NCBI GenBank assembly: GCA_964520985.1
Contig: CAZFPB010000009.1
Location: forward strand, 1 to 45,288
Reading direction: 5' to 3'
DNA from: CAYSGL01 sp964520985
GTDB taxonomy: Bacteria > Pseudomonadota > Alphaproteobacteria > Micavibrionales > Micavibrionaceae
Length of the DNA stretch: 45,288 nt
Shown here one piece after another: positions 1 through 5,554 of this stretch. Numbering within the stretch: position 1 is the stretch's first letter; every line of letters begins with the position of its first letter. The position numbers were made by a program, and so were the translations under genes. The notes below the pieces were generated by a model. That model was not told the origin of the DNA. It was given only the letters and a program-made list of their open reading frames with translations, and did not search any database.

Positions 1-142
1 TGTTGCTGGCGTGGCTGTCGCCCTGCCTTGGGAGAACATCGTGTCCGAACGGACCGCTGGTGTTCTCGTCGTCGCGATCGCCGGTCTCGCCGCCACCCTG
101 AAAGCTCTGTTCGCCGATCCCCCGGCGACCAAAGCCAAGTAG
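1..142 (+). CDS. Small membrane protein, 3' part (gene spans the circular join)
   Basis: This is the C-terminal part of a 57-aa protein whose ATG lies at 45202 at the other end of the window; joined through the 55-bp repeat the frame is continuous and ends with TAG at 140-142. The whole protein has an Ala/Val/Gly-rich N-terminal hydrophobic segment, a short polar stretch (PWENIVSERT), a second hydrophobic segment (VLVVAIAGLAATLKALF) and a charged tail ending TKAK. Two short membrane segments with a basic tail fit a holin-like or other small phage membrane protein. It heads the cassette of small hydrophobic genes that follows. The function is inference from topology and position; no family is recognised. 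Confidence 0.75.
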   Translation, partial: VAGVAVALPWENIVSERTAGVLVVAIAGLAATLKALFADPPATKAK

Positions 143-153
143 GAGCAACCCAC

Positions 154-540
154 TTGCGTAGCATCCTGCTTGCCCTGTCCCTCGCCGTCGCCCCCTTGAC
201 GATGGCGGGGGCTTGCGTTGCCTTTGAACAGGTCGCGCCCACCTCACCCCGCGCCGCGCTCGCTCAGGCGAACGTGTCGTTTATCGGCGTCGTCTCCGTC
301 GCCACCACCCTCCGCGACGCCGGGTTGATCCCGGACGACAAGGCCCGCGCACTCGGCGCGGTCTTCGTGGACCTCAACGCGAAGCTGAACACCGCAACGG
401 AATTGCTGAAAGTCGGCGAGACCGTGACGGCGGTAAGCTCCCTCGCCGAAGTCATCGCCGCGCTTAACGCGCTCGCGCTTGAGCTTCAAGTTATCAGCGA
501 GAACGCCGACGCCCCGGTGTTCAGCAAGTCGGGAGCGTAA
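154..540 (+). CDS. Secreted or lipoprotein-like protein, unknown function
   Basis: TTG start chosen because AGGAG at 141-145 sits 8 nt upstream and the protein then begins with a clean signal sequence: LRS, a hydrophobic core (ILLALSLAVAPLTM) and AGAC, a weak lipobox with Cys about residue 21. An ATG-started reading from 28 would add an Arg-rich tail overlapping the previous gene and is not believable. The mature part (about 105 aa) is Ala-rich and probably helical, with no catalytic motif I can see. It lies 11 nt after the small membrane protein and 3 nt before the next gene, so all are co-transcribed. An outer-membrane spanin-like role is possible from its position, but the protein is long for that. 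Function unknown. Confidence 0.7.
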   Translation: MRSILLALSLAVAPLTMAGACVAFEQVAPTSPRAALAQANVSFIGVVSVATTLRDAGLIPDDKARALGAVFVDLNAKLNTATELLKVGETVTAVSSLAEVIAALNALALELQVISENADAPVFSKSGA

Positions 541-543
541 CCG

Positions 544-741
544 ATGGACGCGAAAACCCTCGCCGTCGTCGTCGAACTTCTGCGGTATCTCAACCTCGGC
601 GTTGAGCTGCTGTCGCAAGTTCAATCCATCGCGAAGCGTCTGCAAGACGCCGCGGCAAACCCCGTGACGGACGCCGAACTTGCGGCTCTGCGCGCTGAAG
701 GGGAGGAAGCCCTTGCAAAATTCCGCGCCACCCTCGGGTAA
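544..741 (+). CDS. Small helical protein, unknown
   Basis: 65 aa, ATG start with GGGAG (531-535) upstream inside the end of the preceding gene. The sequence is Leu/Ala/Glu-rich and predicted to be almost entirely helical (RYLNLGVELLSQVQSIAKRL, then TDAELAALRAEGEEALAKF). There is no signal peptide or membrane segment. Its 3' end overlaps the start of the next gene by 29 nt in another frame, so translation is probably coupled. I do not recognise a family; its place among small membrane proteins suggests a part in lysis or its control. Confidence 0.65.
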   Translation: MDAKTLAVVVELLRYLNLGVELLSQVQSIAKRLQDAAANPVTDAELAALRAEGEEALAKFRATLG

Positions 742-1009
742 GACCGACGACGCGGACGAGACGGTCGGCGGCTCGGCGTGGGAACGCCGGGTCCGTCGCC
801 TCCACAAGACCGCGACACTCGAAACACTTGAGGCGCTTGGGTTTGACGTTGACGATATCAACGCCATTCAAGCGGACCTGTTATTCTTGCGCAAGCTCCG
901 CAGTACGTCCGAGTCGACGAACGCGAAGATCACCGCCGGGGTAATTGGTCTCGTCTTCACCGTCGCAGGCGCGCTGCTTACGCTCGCCATGCAAAGCTTT
1001 TTCAAATAG
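713..1009 (+). CDS. C-terminally anchored membrane protein, holin candidate
   Basis: 98 aa from TTG at 713. This start is chosen because GGGAGGAAG (701-709) is a strong ribosome binding site 3-4 nt before it, whereas the in-frame ATG at 680 has none. Polar residues 1-70 (Lys/Arg/Asp/Glu-rich, with a helix LETLEALGFDVDDINAIQADLLFLRKL) are followed by one C-terminal transmembrane segment (AGVIGLVFTVAGALLTLAM) and a short QSFFK end. A C-terminal single-span topology occurs in some phage holins and also in tail-associated membrane proteins. No endolysin lies beside it, so the lysis role is inference from topology and cassette position. Confidence 0.65.
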   Translation: MQNSAPPSGKTDDADETVGGSAWERRVRRLHKTATLETLEALGFDVDDINAIQADLLFLRKLRSTSESTNAKITAGVIGLVFTVAGALLTLAMQSFFK

Positions 1010-1016
1010 GTAGCAC

Positions 1017-2276
1017 ATGGACGCGCGCAAGGCTTACGAAGCGGCTCTGAACAAGGGCTGCACTCCCCCGGGTGTCCGCCCCCACCCGACCCACGGGACC
1101 GCGGTCGCCGAGGCTACCCGGATCGTCATGCGAACCGAGAAGATCGACCGCAACGCCGCGCGCAACCGCGTCCGCCGGGCGGCTAAGGCATACAACGGTG
1201 GCGCGTCCCGCGTCGACGAGGCGACCGCGCCCGAGCTTTACAAAGAGTCCAAGGCCGCGAAGGCGATCGGCGAGAACACCGCGCTTAAGGCGAAGGTGCG
1301 TCAGCTCGTGAAGGAACTCGGGCACGTCTCGCAAATTCGCGCGCACGCGTTCAAGCTCGCCGCCCGGACGAGTGTCAACCATGACGGTTGGCACCTGATC
1401 GAACGTCGCCCGTCCGGCGTGAAGGATATCCCCGTCCTGTTTACGTCGGATTTCCAAGTCGGCGAAGTCGTCACGCTCGACGACACCCGCGGCGAGAACG
1501 AGTATAACCTTGCGATCTTCCGTAAGCGGTATCGGACGCTGATCAGCGTGACGATCAACCTCGTCGAGCGCGACGGTGGCGCGGATCAGATCGTCTATGT
1601 CCGGGGCGGCGACGCGATCAGCGGCGGTATTCACCCGGAACTCGCCGACACCGACGAGGTTCCCCCGCCGAAACAGTGCATCGAGGTTATCGAAGCCGAG
1701 ACGTGGGGTATCCGCCAGCTCGCCGACAAGTTCGGCAAGGTGACGGTGATCAGCGTCGCGGGCAACCACGATCGCATCGACGAGAAGCCTCGCAACAAGT
1801 CGTACCTTGCGCACTCGTACGAGGCGCTTATTCAATGGGCGATCGAAGCGCAGTTCAAGGATGACCCGCGCGTCACGTTCGTTTCGGACCCGTCCGGCGA
1901 CGTGCTGTTCAAGGTGCACGGCTACTCGTTCCTGCTGACCCACGGCGACCGCATCGGTTCGGGCGGCGGCGGATCGTTCGCGTCGATCGCGAGCGGTGCG
2001 CGCAAGGTCCGCGACATGTACGCCGCGCAGCGTATCCACGTCGACCTTGTCATGGTTGGGCACTTCCACCGGTTCATGTACGTCCCGTACGAGTTCATGG
2101 TGAACGGTTGCCTCCCCGGGTACAACGAGTACGTCCGCGGTCGGATGCGCGCTCGTATGTGTCCGCCGTCTCAAGCGCTGTTCTATGTCCACCCGGACCG
2201 CGGGATCACCAACCTCCGCGAGATCGACGTGAACGGCCGACCGCGCAAGAGCCGCCCGGCTCACACGGTGCGGTGA
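1017..2276 (+). CDS. Calcineurin-like metallophosphoesterase with N-terminal helical domain
   Basis: 419 aa, ATG with AGG (1010-1012) upstream. Residues 1-60 are basic and helical and resemble a DNA-binding helix-turn-helix (KIDRNAARNRVRRAAKAY). The catalytic domain carries the metallophosphoesterase signatures: SDFQVGE (144-150), with Gln where the usual DxH has His; GGD (197-199); GNHD (249-252); THGDR (308-312); and GHFH (348-351). These bind two metals for phosphodiester or phosphomonoester hydrolysis. Phage proteins of this build are usually annotated as putative metallophosphoesterase or DNA repair exonuclease; the substrate is unknown. It follows the putative lysis genes by 7 nt. The Q-for-H change in the first motif may alter metal binding. 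Confidence 0.85.
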   Translation: MDARKAYEAALNKGCTPPGVRPHPTHGTAVAEATRIVMRTEKIDRNAARNRVRRAAKAYNGGASRVDEATAPELYKESKAAKAIGENTALKAKVRQLVKELGHVSQIRAHAFKLAARTSVNHDGWHLIERRPSGVKDIPVLFTSDFQVGEVVTLDDTRGENEYNLAIFRKRYRTLISVTINLVERDGGADQIVYVRGGDAISGGIHPELADTDEVPPPKQCIEVIEAETWGIRQLADKFGKVTVISVAGNHDRIDEKPRNKSYLAHSYEALIQWAIEAQFKDDPRVTFVSDPSGDVLFKVHGYSFLLTHGDRIGSGGGGSFASIASGARKVRDMYAAQRIHVDLVMVGHFHRFMYVPYEFMVNGCLPGYNEYVRGRMRARMCPPSQALFYVHPDRGITNLREIDVNGRPRKSRPAHTVR

Positions 2277-2414
2277 CGCAACCTAGGGGTGTCAAGCCGA
2301 CGCAAGGGTAACGACGAACACAGTACATTTTGCGGCTTTCTACCTGTGGCGAACGAAATCGCAGGCGAGCGTCAAACCCCTTCCCCTAGACCAACTTCTT
2401 TGGAGCTATCCGCT

Positions 2415-2840
2415 ATGTCACACCGCAAATGCCCGCCGAACATTCCTCCGTGTGACGAATGCATCGCCGAGGCGCGAGACGCCAAGCTTGACCAAGTCCC
2501 CGGCTGCAATTGCATCCCCGGGCAACAGTCTTGTGCATACTGTCGCGGAGATAAGTTCCGCAAGTATTTTGAAGTTCTCCCCAAACTGCTACCGTACGCA
2601 GACGCGGCAACCGATGCGCTCGCGGAACTCGCGGGAGCCGTTGGTAAATGGCCGCGCTTCAACTCGCTTCACGAAGGGTGGGGCGTGCTCTCTGAAGAAG
2701 TCGATGAACTGTGGGATCACGTTCGGCTGAACCAAAAGAAACGCGACCCGGCAGCGATCCGCGCCGAGGCGATCCAAGTCGCGGCGATGGCGCTGCGTAT
2801 CGCGGTCGAGTGCACAACCGAGGAAGTGGTCCGCAAATGA
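2415..2840 (+). CDS. MazG-like nucleotide pyrophosphohydrolase with Cys-rich N-terminus
   Basis: 141 aa. ATG at 2415 is preferred over an upstream ATG at 2289 because GGAG (2402-2405) precedes it and the sequence between looks non-coding. Residues 1-45 hold many Cys (CPPNIPPCDEC, then CNC and CAYC), probably zinc-binding. The C-terminal 60 residues (HEGWGVLSEEVDELWDHV, then EAIQVAAMALRIAVE) match the MazG-like pattern of two acidic helices, ExxE and ExxD, that bind Mg for removing pyrophosphate from (d)NTPs. Its stop overlaps the next start (ATGA, 2837-2840). Likely role: trimming a particular nucleotide from the pool. The substrate cannot be told from sequence. Confidence 0.7.
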   Translation: MSHRKCPPNIPPCDECIAEARDAKLDQVPGCNCIPGQQSCAYCRGDKFRKYFEVLPKLLPYADAATDALAELAGAVGKWPRFNSLHEGWGVLSEEVDELWDHVRLNQKKRDPAAIRAEAIQVAAMALRIAVECTTEEVVRK

Positions 2841-3310
2841 GCGACGGTATTGGGGACTACCTGCGTCAGTACACGAAGCCTTGCCCGGACTGCAAAGGGC
2901 GCGGATGGATTGTTCCGCGCTCGCAAACTGCGGCAACATGCCCGACGTGCGATGGCGCTAAGACTGTACCGGTCGCGACGACACCGAAGCCCCCCGAGTC
3001 GACGCTGTTCCCCGGTCCGCGGAAAGAGTACCCCGTCCTTACCGCGGCTCTCATGTACTTCCCCCACGCGTTCGCGGAGCTGGCGCGGTGCAGCTACCTC
3101 GCGAACGAACAGCACAACCCGGGCGAGCCGGTCCATTGGGACTACACGAAGTCGGTTGGCGACGGCAACGAGCTGCTGCGTCACCTCATGGACGCGCTAG
3201 GCCCGAACCCGATCGACGCCGAGGGGGTACACCACGACGTCAAGGTTCTGTGGCGCGCTGCGGAACTCGTCGAACGGCGCATACGCCGAGAACGAGGTTT
3301 GGATAAATGA
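2837..3310 (+). CDS. DUF5664-like dNTP pyrophosphohydrolase with DnaJ-type zinc motif
   Basis: 157 aa, coupled by ATGA to the gene before and by ATGA to the methyltransferase after. The N-terminus has two DnaJ-like zinc motifs, CPDCKGRG (about 15-22) and CPTCDGAK (about 35-42). From about residue 65 the protein (KEYPVLTAALMYFPHAFAEL, then EPVHWDYTKSVGDGNELLRH and a long EGVHHDVKVLWRAAELVE helix) resembles DUF5664, a phage family annotated as dATP/dGTP diphosphohydrolase in the all-alpha NTP pyrophosphohydrolase superfamily. The GNELLRHLMD and DVKVLWRA stretches are typical. The family is fairly secure; the actual nucleotide is inference. Confidence 0.72.
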   Translation: MSDGIGDYLRQYTKPCPDCKGRGWIVPRSQTAATCPTCDGAKTVPVATTPKPPESTLFPGPRKEYPVLTAALMYFPHAFAELARCSYLANEQHNPGEPVHWDYTKSVGDGNELLRHLMDALGPNPIDAEGVHHDVKVLWRAAELVERRIRRERGLDK

Positions 3311-4209
3311 CAAAGGGCGCGTATTATAACGAGTTCGATCCCGAGGCGGCGCAATGGCTCCGCAACCTGATCGCAGCCGGTGAGATCGCACCCGGAGAAG
3401 TGGACTCTCGCGACTTGTGGGACGTCCAACCCGACGACTTGAAAGGTTTTACCCAAGTTCACCTGTGCGCCGGGATTGGTATTTGGTCGGGTGCGCTGCG
3501 TGACGAAGGATGGACAGATGATCAACCCGTGTGGACTGCTAGCTTCCCGTGCCAACCTTTCAGCGCGGCAGGCAAGGGACTTGGGGTTGCTGACGAGCGG
3601 CACTTATGGCCCGCCGGGTTCCACCTCATGCGCGAGTGCAGACCTGCAATCGTTCTTGGAGAACAGGTTGCAAGCCGTGACGCTGAACCATGGGCGGACC
3701 TTGTACAAGCTGACGTGGAAGCCTTGGGTTACGCCTTCGGGTGTGTCCCGTTTCCGTCTGCGGGGGTCGGTGCGCCGATCCTTCGGGATCGACTGTACTG
3801 GATGGCCTGCGCCGAACGCGAGGGACTACAAGGACACTGGGCCAAACGTGAACTTTGCGAAGATCGCCGAGCGATCCAAGCTCGCCGGGGTGGCGTGGTT
3901 GGCGGGGTGGCCAGCTCCGTGCGCGGGGGATCAGAAGTGGCGGACCTCGACGACCGAGTCAGCAATTCGTCGGATGAAATCGGGCAAGCAGGTGAGTTTG
4001 GAATGCATGGCGTACTTGGCGATTACTGGCGCCGGGTCGACTGGTTGGCGTGCCGAGACGACAAATGGAGGCCCGTTGAACGCGGAACATTCCCGTTGGC
4101 TCATGGGGATAAAGGCAGGGTGGTCAAGCTACGCGCCTACGGCAATGCAATCAACTGGCAAGCGGCGCGAGCGTTCGTCCGCTCCGTAATGGACGTTGTC
4201 CCGATCTGA
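3307..4209 (+). CDS. dcm: C5-cytosine DNA methyltransferase
   Basis: 300 aa. SAM-binding motif I is LCAGIGIWSG (53-62). Catalytic motif IV is FPCQPFSAAG (80-89), with Cys82 the attacking residue. Motif VI reads GEQV (118-121) instead of ENV. Motif VIII is RDRLYW (160-165), and motif X is YGNAI near 278. The region between about 170 and 250 would be the target-recognition domain. It probably methylates phage DNA against host restriction. Over most of its length the same strand also carries a long +1 frame with its own ribosome binding site, and hand-counted GC at third positions is lower in this frame than in the overlapping one, so its TRD may be constrained by, or secondary to, the other frame. 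It overlaps the preceding gene by ATGA. Confidence 0.85.
   Translation: MTKGAYYNEFDPEAAQWLRNLIAAGEIAPGEVDSRDLWDVQPDDLKGFTQVHLCAGIGIWSGALRDEGWTDDQPVWTASFPCQPFSAAGKGLGVADERHLWPAGFHLMRECRPAIVLGEQVASRDAEPWADLVQADVEALGYAFGCVPFPSAGVGAPILRDRLYWMACAEREGLQGHWAKRELCEDRRAIQARRGGVVGGVASSVRGGSEVADLDDRVSNSSDEIGQAGEFGMHGVLGDYWRRVDWLACRDDKWRPVERGTFPLAHGDKGRVVKLRAYGNAINWQAARAFVRSVMDVVPI
3518..4189 (+). CDS. Overlapping frame inside the methyltransferase gene, conserved-looking hypothetical protein
   Basis: 223 aa, fully inside the methyltransferase gene in the +1 frame. ATG at 3518 has AAGGA (3506-3510) 7 nt upstream, a good ribosome binding site. The protein is Gly/Trp/Ser/Arg-rich, with LLTSGTYGPPGST, TLYKLTWKPWVTPSG, two GWPAP motifs (GWPAPNARD and GWPAPCAGD) and a C-terminal NAEHSRWLMG. 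I recall very similar strings in hypothetical proteins of many prophages, also beside or over phage cytosine methyltransferases, but could not check this. By hand count over 121 codons (3598-3961), G/C at third positions is about 77% here against about 61% in the methyltransferase frame. This suggests real dual coding. No function is proposed. Confidence 0.5.
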   Translation: MINPCGLLASRANLSARQARDLGLLTSGTYGPPGSTSCASADLQSFLENRLQAVTLNHGRTLYKLTWKPWVTPSGVSRFRLRGSVRRSFGIDCTGWPAPNARDYKDTGPNVNFAKIAERSKLAGVAWLAGWPAPCAGDQKWRTSTTESAIRRMKSGKQVSLECMAYLAITGAGSTGWRAETTNGGPLNAEHSRWLMGIKAGWSSYAPTAMQSTGKRRERSSAP

Positions 4210-4225
4210 TACAGCCCGATTTTAA

Positions 4226-4253
4226 TTGACTGGTAAGGTCTTTGCTGTACCTC
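4226..4253 (+). promoter_or_regulatory. Candidate promoter for the small-gene operon 4292-5537
   Basis: TTGACT (4226-4231), a 16-nt spacer and TACCTC (4248-4253) lie in the 82-nt gap after the methyltransferase. The -35 is good and the -10 weak. The spacer holds TAAGGTCTTT, which resembles AAGGGTCTTT at 17543 and the reverse complement of TTAAGACCTT at 19860, so a shared regulator site is possible. Confidence 0.35.
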
Positions 4254-4291
4254 TCCCGTAACGCCGGACACCGGTACAGGGAGAGACAGAC

Positions 4292-4513
4292 ATGACCACC
4301 AAGCAACAAGCCGACAAAGCTCACGCCGCGATCCGCGAATACGCGTTCGGTCTGATCGACTCGTTCGGACCGGGCTTCATCCTGATCACCGACACGCCGG
4401 AACAGCTCAAGCGCGCCGCTTGGGAGCTGTCCGAGAAGTTCCAACTGATCACCGAAGACTATGCACTTGAACTGGTCACGGAATGGCAAGCTGAAGCCAA
4501 GGCGGAGGTGTAA
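4292..4513 (+). CDS. Small hypothetical protein
   Basis: 73 aa. ATG is preceded by AGGGAGAGACAGAC (4278-4291), one of five copies of a shared leader found before small genes in this genome. The protein is acidic and helical (HAAIREYAFGLIDSF, then PEQLKRAAWELSEKFQLI), with no membrane segment or known motif. First gene of a six-gene plus-strand run; 2 nt separate it from the next. Probably an early accessory protein; function unknown. Confidence 0.7.
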   Translation: MTTKQQADKAHAAIREYAFGLIDSFGPGFILITDTPEQLKRAAWELSEKFQLITEDYALELVTEWQAEAKAEV

Positions 4514-4515
4514 GC

Positions 4516-4740
4516 ATGAACATTGAAACGCAAAAATTCCATCGCGACGCCGGGCGCGAACTGACGGTTATTGAGCACAATGGCTTTGGCTATTCAGCGG
4601 TAAAGCCGTGGCGCTTGTGGTGGAAAGCCGCTCGCGAAGGCGCAACCGATCATTACGCCGGTAGCCTCCGCTTCAAGACGAAAGAAGCTGCCGAGAAGCG
4701 CGTCGCCAAGCTCGATAAAGAATGGGAGTCGACCAAATGA
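4516..4740 (+). CDS. Small hypothetical protein
   Basis: 74 aa, with GGAGG (4503-4507) 8 nt before ATG. Basic and aromatic: EHNGFGYSAVKPWRLWWKAAREG, then a C-terminal helix KTKEAAEKRVAKLDKEWESTK. Its stop overlaps the next start (ATGA, 4737-4740). The short beta-rich first half followed by a charged helix is common in small phage proteins of unknown role. No family recognised. Confidence 0.7.
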   Translation: MNIETQKFHRDAGRELTVIEHNGFGYSAVKPWRLWWKAAREGATDHYAGSLRFKTKEAAEKRVAKLDKEWESTK

Positions 4741-5096
4741 GCCGCGAAACCCTACTTGAAGCAACGAAGCTTATCGGTCGATCCACGCCGCTCGGTGGTG
4801 AGATTGAACACTTCATGACGCTCGATGAACGCGACTATGCGTATGACGAAGTGTCCGCGCTGTTCGGTGCGTATCACATCGCCATCGGAAACCGTGACGA
4901 TGTCGTTATACGTGCGGCTCGCCGATTGCTCATTGCGCACGGCTTTTATCGAGTCATGACGCAGTACGAGATTGACAATACGTTCAACACAAACGGCCGT
5001 AAGGTGTGGGATTTCGTGCACGCCGGGCTGAAGTACACGACCGACCATACGTTTGATGATTGGGAATGGCCGGACGAAGCGGAGTCGACCACATGA
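4737..5096 (+). CDS. Hypothetical protein
   Basis: 119 aa. ATG at 4737 is chosen for its ATGA overlap with the gene before; an in-frame ATG at 4722 lies inside that gene without a better ribosome binding site. Mixed alpha/beta composition with RDDVVIRAARRLLIAHGFYRVM in the middle and an acidic end (DDWEWPDEAESTT). No catalytic or binding motif recognised. Overlaps the next start by ATGA (5093-5096). Confidence 0.65.
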   Translation: MSRETLLEATKLIGRSTPLGGEIEHFMTLDERDYAYDEVSALFGAYHIAIGNRDDVVIRAARRLLIAHGFYRVMTQYEIDNTFNTNGRKVWDFVHAGLKYTTDHTFDDWEWPDEAESTT

Positions 5097-5194
5097 GCCG
5101 GTATCAATTGAACTGCCTCGCGTGTGTCGCCGTGTCGGGCTTGGTGTGCGGCGTGCTCTGGCGCTTCTACCTGAGACAATGGGGCGTGCTGTGA
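5093..5194 (+). CDS. 33-aa single-span membrane peptide
   Basis: A short frame starting with ATG in an ATGA overlap with the previous stop. The peptide is MSRYQLN followed by a hydrophobic Cys-containing segment (CLACVAVSGLVCGVLW) and a basic end RFYLRQWGVL. One transmembrane helix with positive charges on both sides. The coupling on both ends (ATGA before, GTGA after) supports translation. Function unknown. Confidence 0.55.
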   Translation: MSRYQLNCLACVAVSGLVCGVLWRFYLRQWGVL

Positions 5195-5247
5195 GAACGA
5201 ACGTTCACGCCGAGCGCTACGGGTTCGAGCCTCCGGGGGATAAGTGA
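5191..5247 (+). CDS. Possible 18-aa peptide between coupled genes
   Basis: GTG at 5191 overlaps the stop of the membrane peptide (GTGA), and its own stop overlaps the next ATG (TGATG, 5245-5249). It would give MRTNVHAERYGFEPPGDK. An ATG at 5179 in the same frame would give 22 aa. It may be a true mini-gene or simply a translational coupler carrying ribosomes to the next gene. Confidence 0.3.
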   Translation: MRTNVHAERYGFEPPGDK

Positions 5248-5537
5248 TGACACCGCGCGAAGCTGCCGAGAAAGCATACAAGGATTATCGCGCCGAGTCG
5301 CGTCGGTCCGGGCGCAATCCGATATGGCCGTACGTTGCCGTCGTCCGTTACCGCATGGCGGACAGGACAGGTCGTCCGCAAACATTCACCTGTAAAGGCT
5401 TCGCATTCAAGTCGATCCCCGAAGCCAAGGCGCACGCTCAGAAACAAATCAATCACATGATCGACGAGTTGGAACGTCGGCTGAAGCAACCGCACATGCG
5501 CGCCCTGCGACGTCAGCACGGCGTTACGGAAGCTTGA
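5247..5537 (+). CDS. Hypothetical protein
   Basis: 96 aa from ATG at 5247, with CCGGGGGA upstream; a GTG one codon earlier is also possible. Basic protein: helix TPREAAEKAYKDYRAESRR, a beta-like middle (IWPYVAVVRYRM, then RPQTFTCKGFAFKSI) and a long helix EAKAHAQKQINHMIDELERRLKQ. Its last 14 nt overlap the 3' end of the DNA polymerase gene on the other strand, so it closes the plus-strand run. Function unknown. Confidence 0.65.
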   Translation: MTPREAAEKAYKDYRAESRRSGRNPIWPYVAVVRYRMADRTGRPQTFTCKGFAFKSIPEAKAHAQKQINHMIDELERRLKQPHMRALRRQHGVTEA

Positions 5538-5554
5538 ACACGTCCGTAAGCTTC
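5524..5554. repeat. Two interlocked inverted repeats at a convergent gene overlap
   Basis: TTACGGA (5524-5530) pairs with TCCGTAA (5543-5549), and GAAGCTT (5529-5535) pairs with AAGCTTC (5548-5554). Both 7-bp stems are perfect and mutually exclusive. They cover the 14-nt tail-to-tail overlap of the 5247 gene and the polymerase gene. There is no U-run, so a bidirectional transcription roadblock or RNA-stability element is a guess. Confidence 0.4.

Noticed and set aside
1002..2264. 420-aa open frame antisense to the phosphoesterase gene
   Set aside because: It mirrors a strong GC-rich gene on the plus strand; composition is Arg/Val/His/Asp-rich as expected for an antisense shadow, and the plus strand has clear catalytic motifs.
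2415..3310. 2-aminoadenine (Z) genome pathway
   Set aside because: MazG/DUF5664-like enzymes recall MazZ/DatZ, but there is no PurZ gene and the polymerase is family B-like and not the DpoZ type, so a Z genome is not supported.
5211..5245. tRNA-like GGGTTCGAGCC string
   Set aside because: It resembles a T-arm loop, but the stem does not pair and no acceptor or anticodon arms can be drawn around it.
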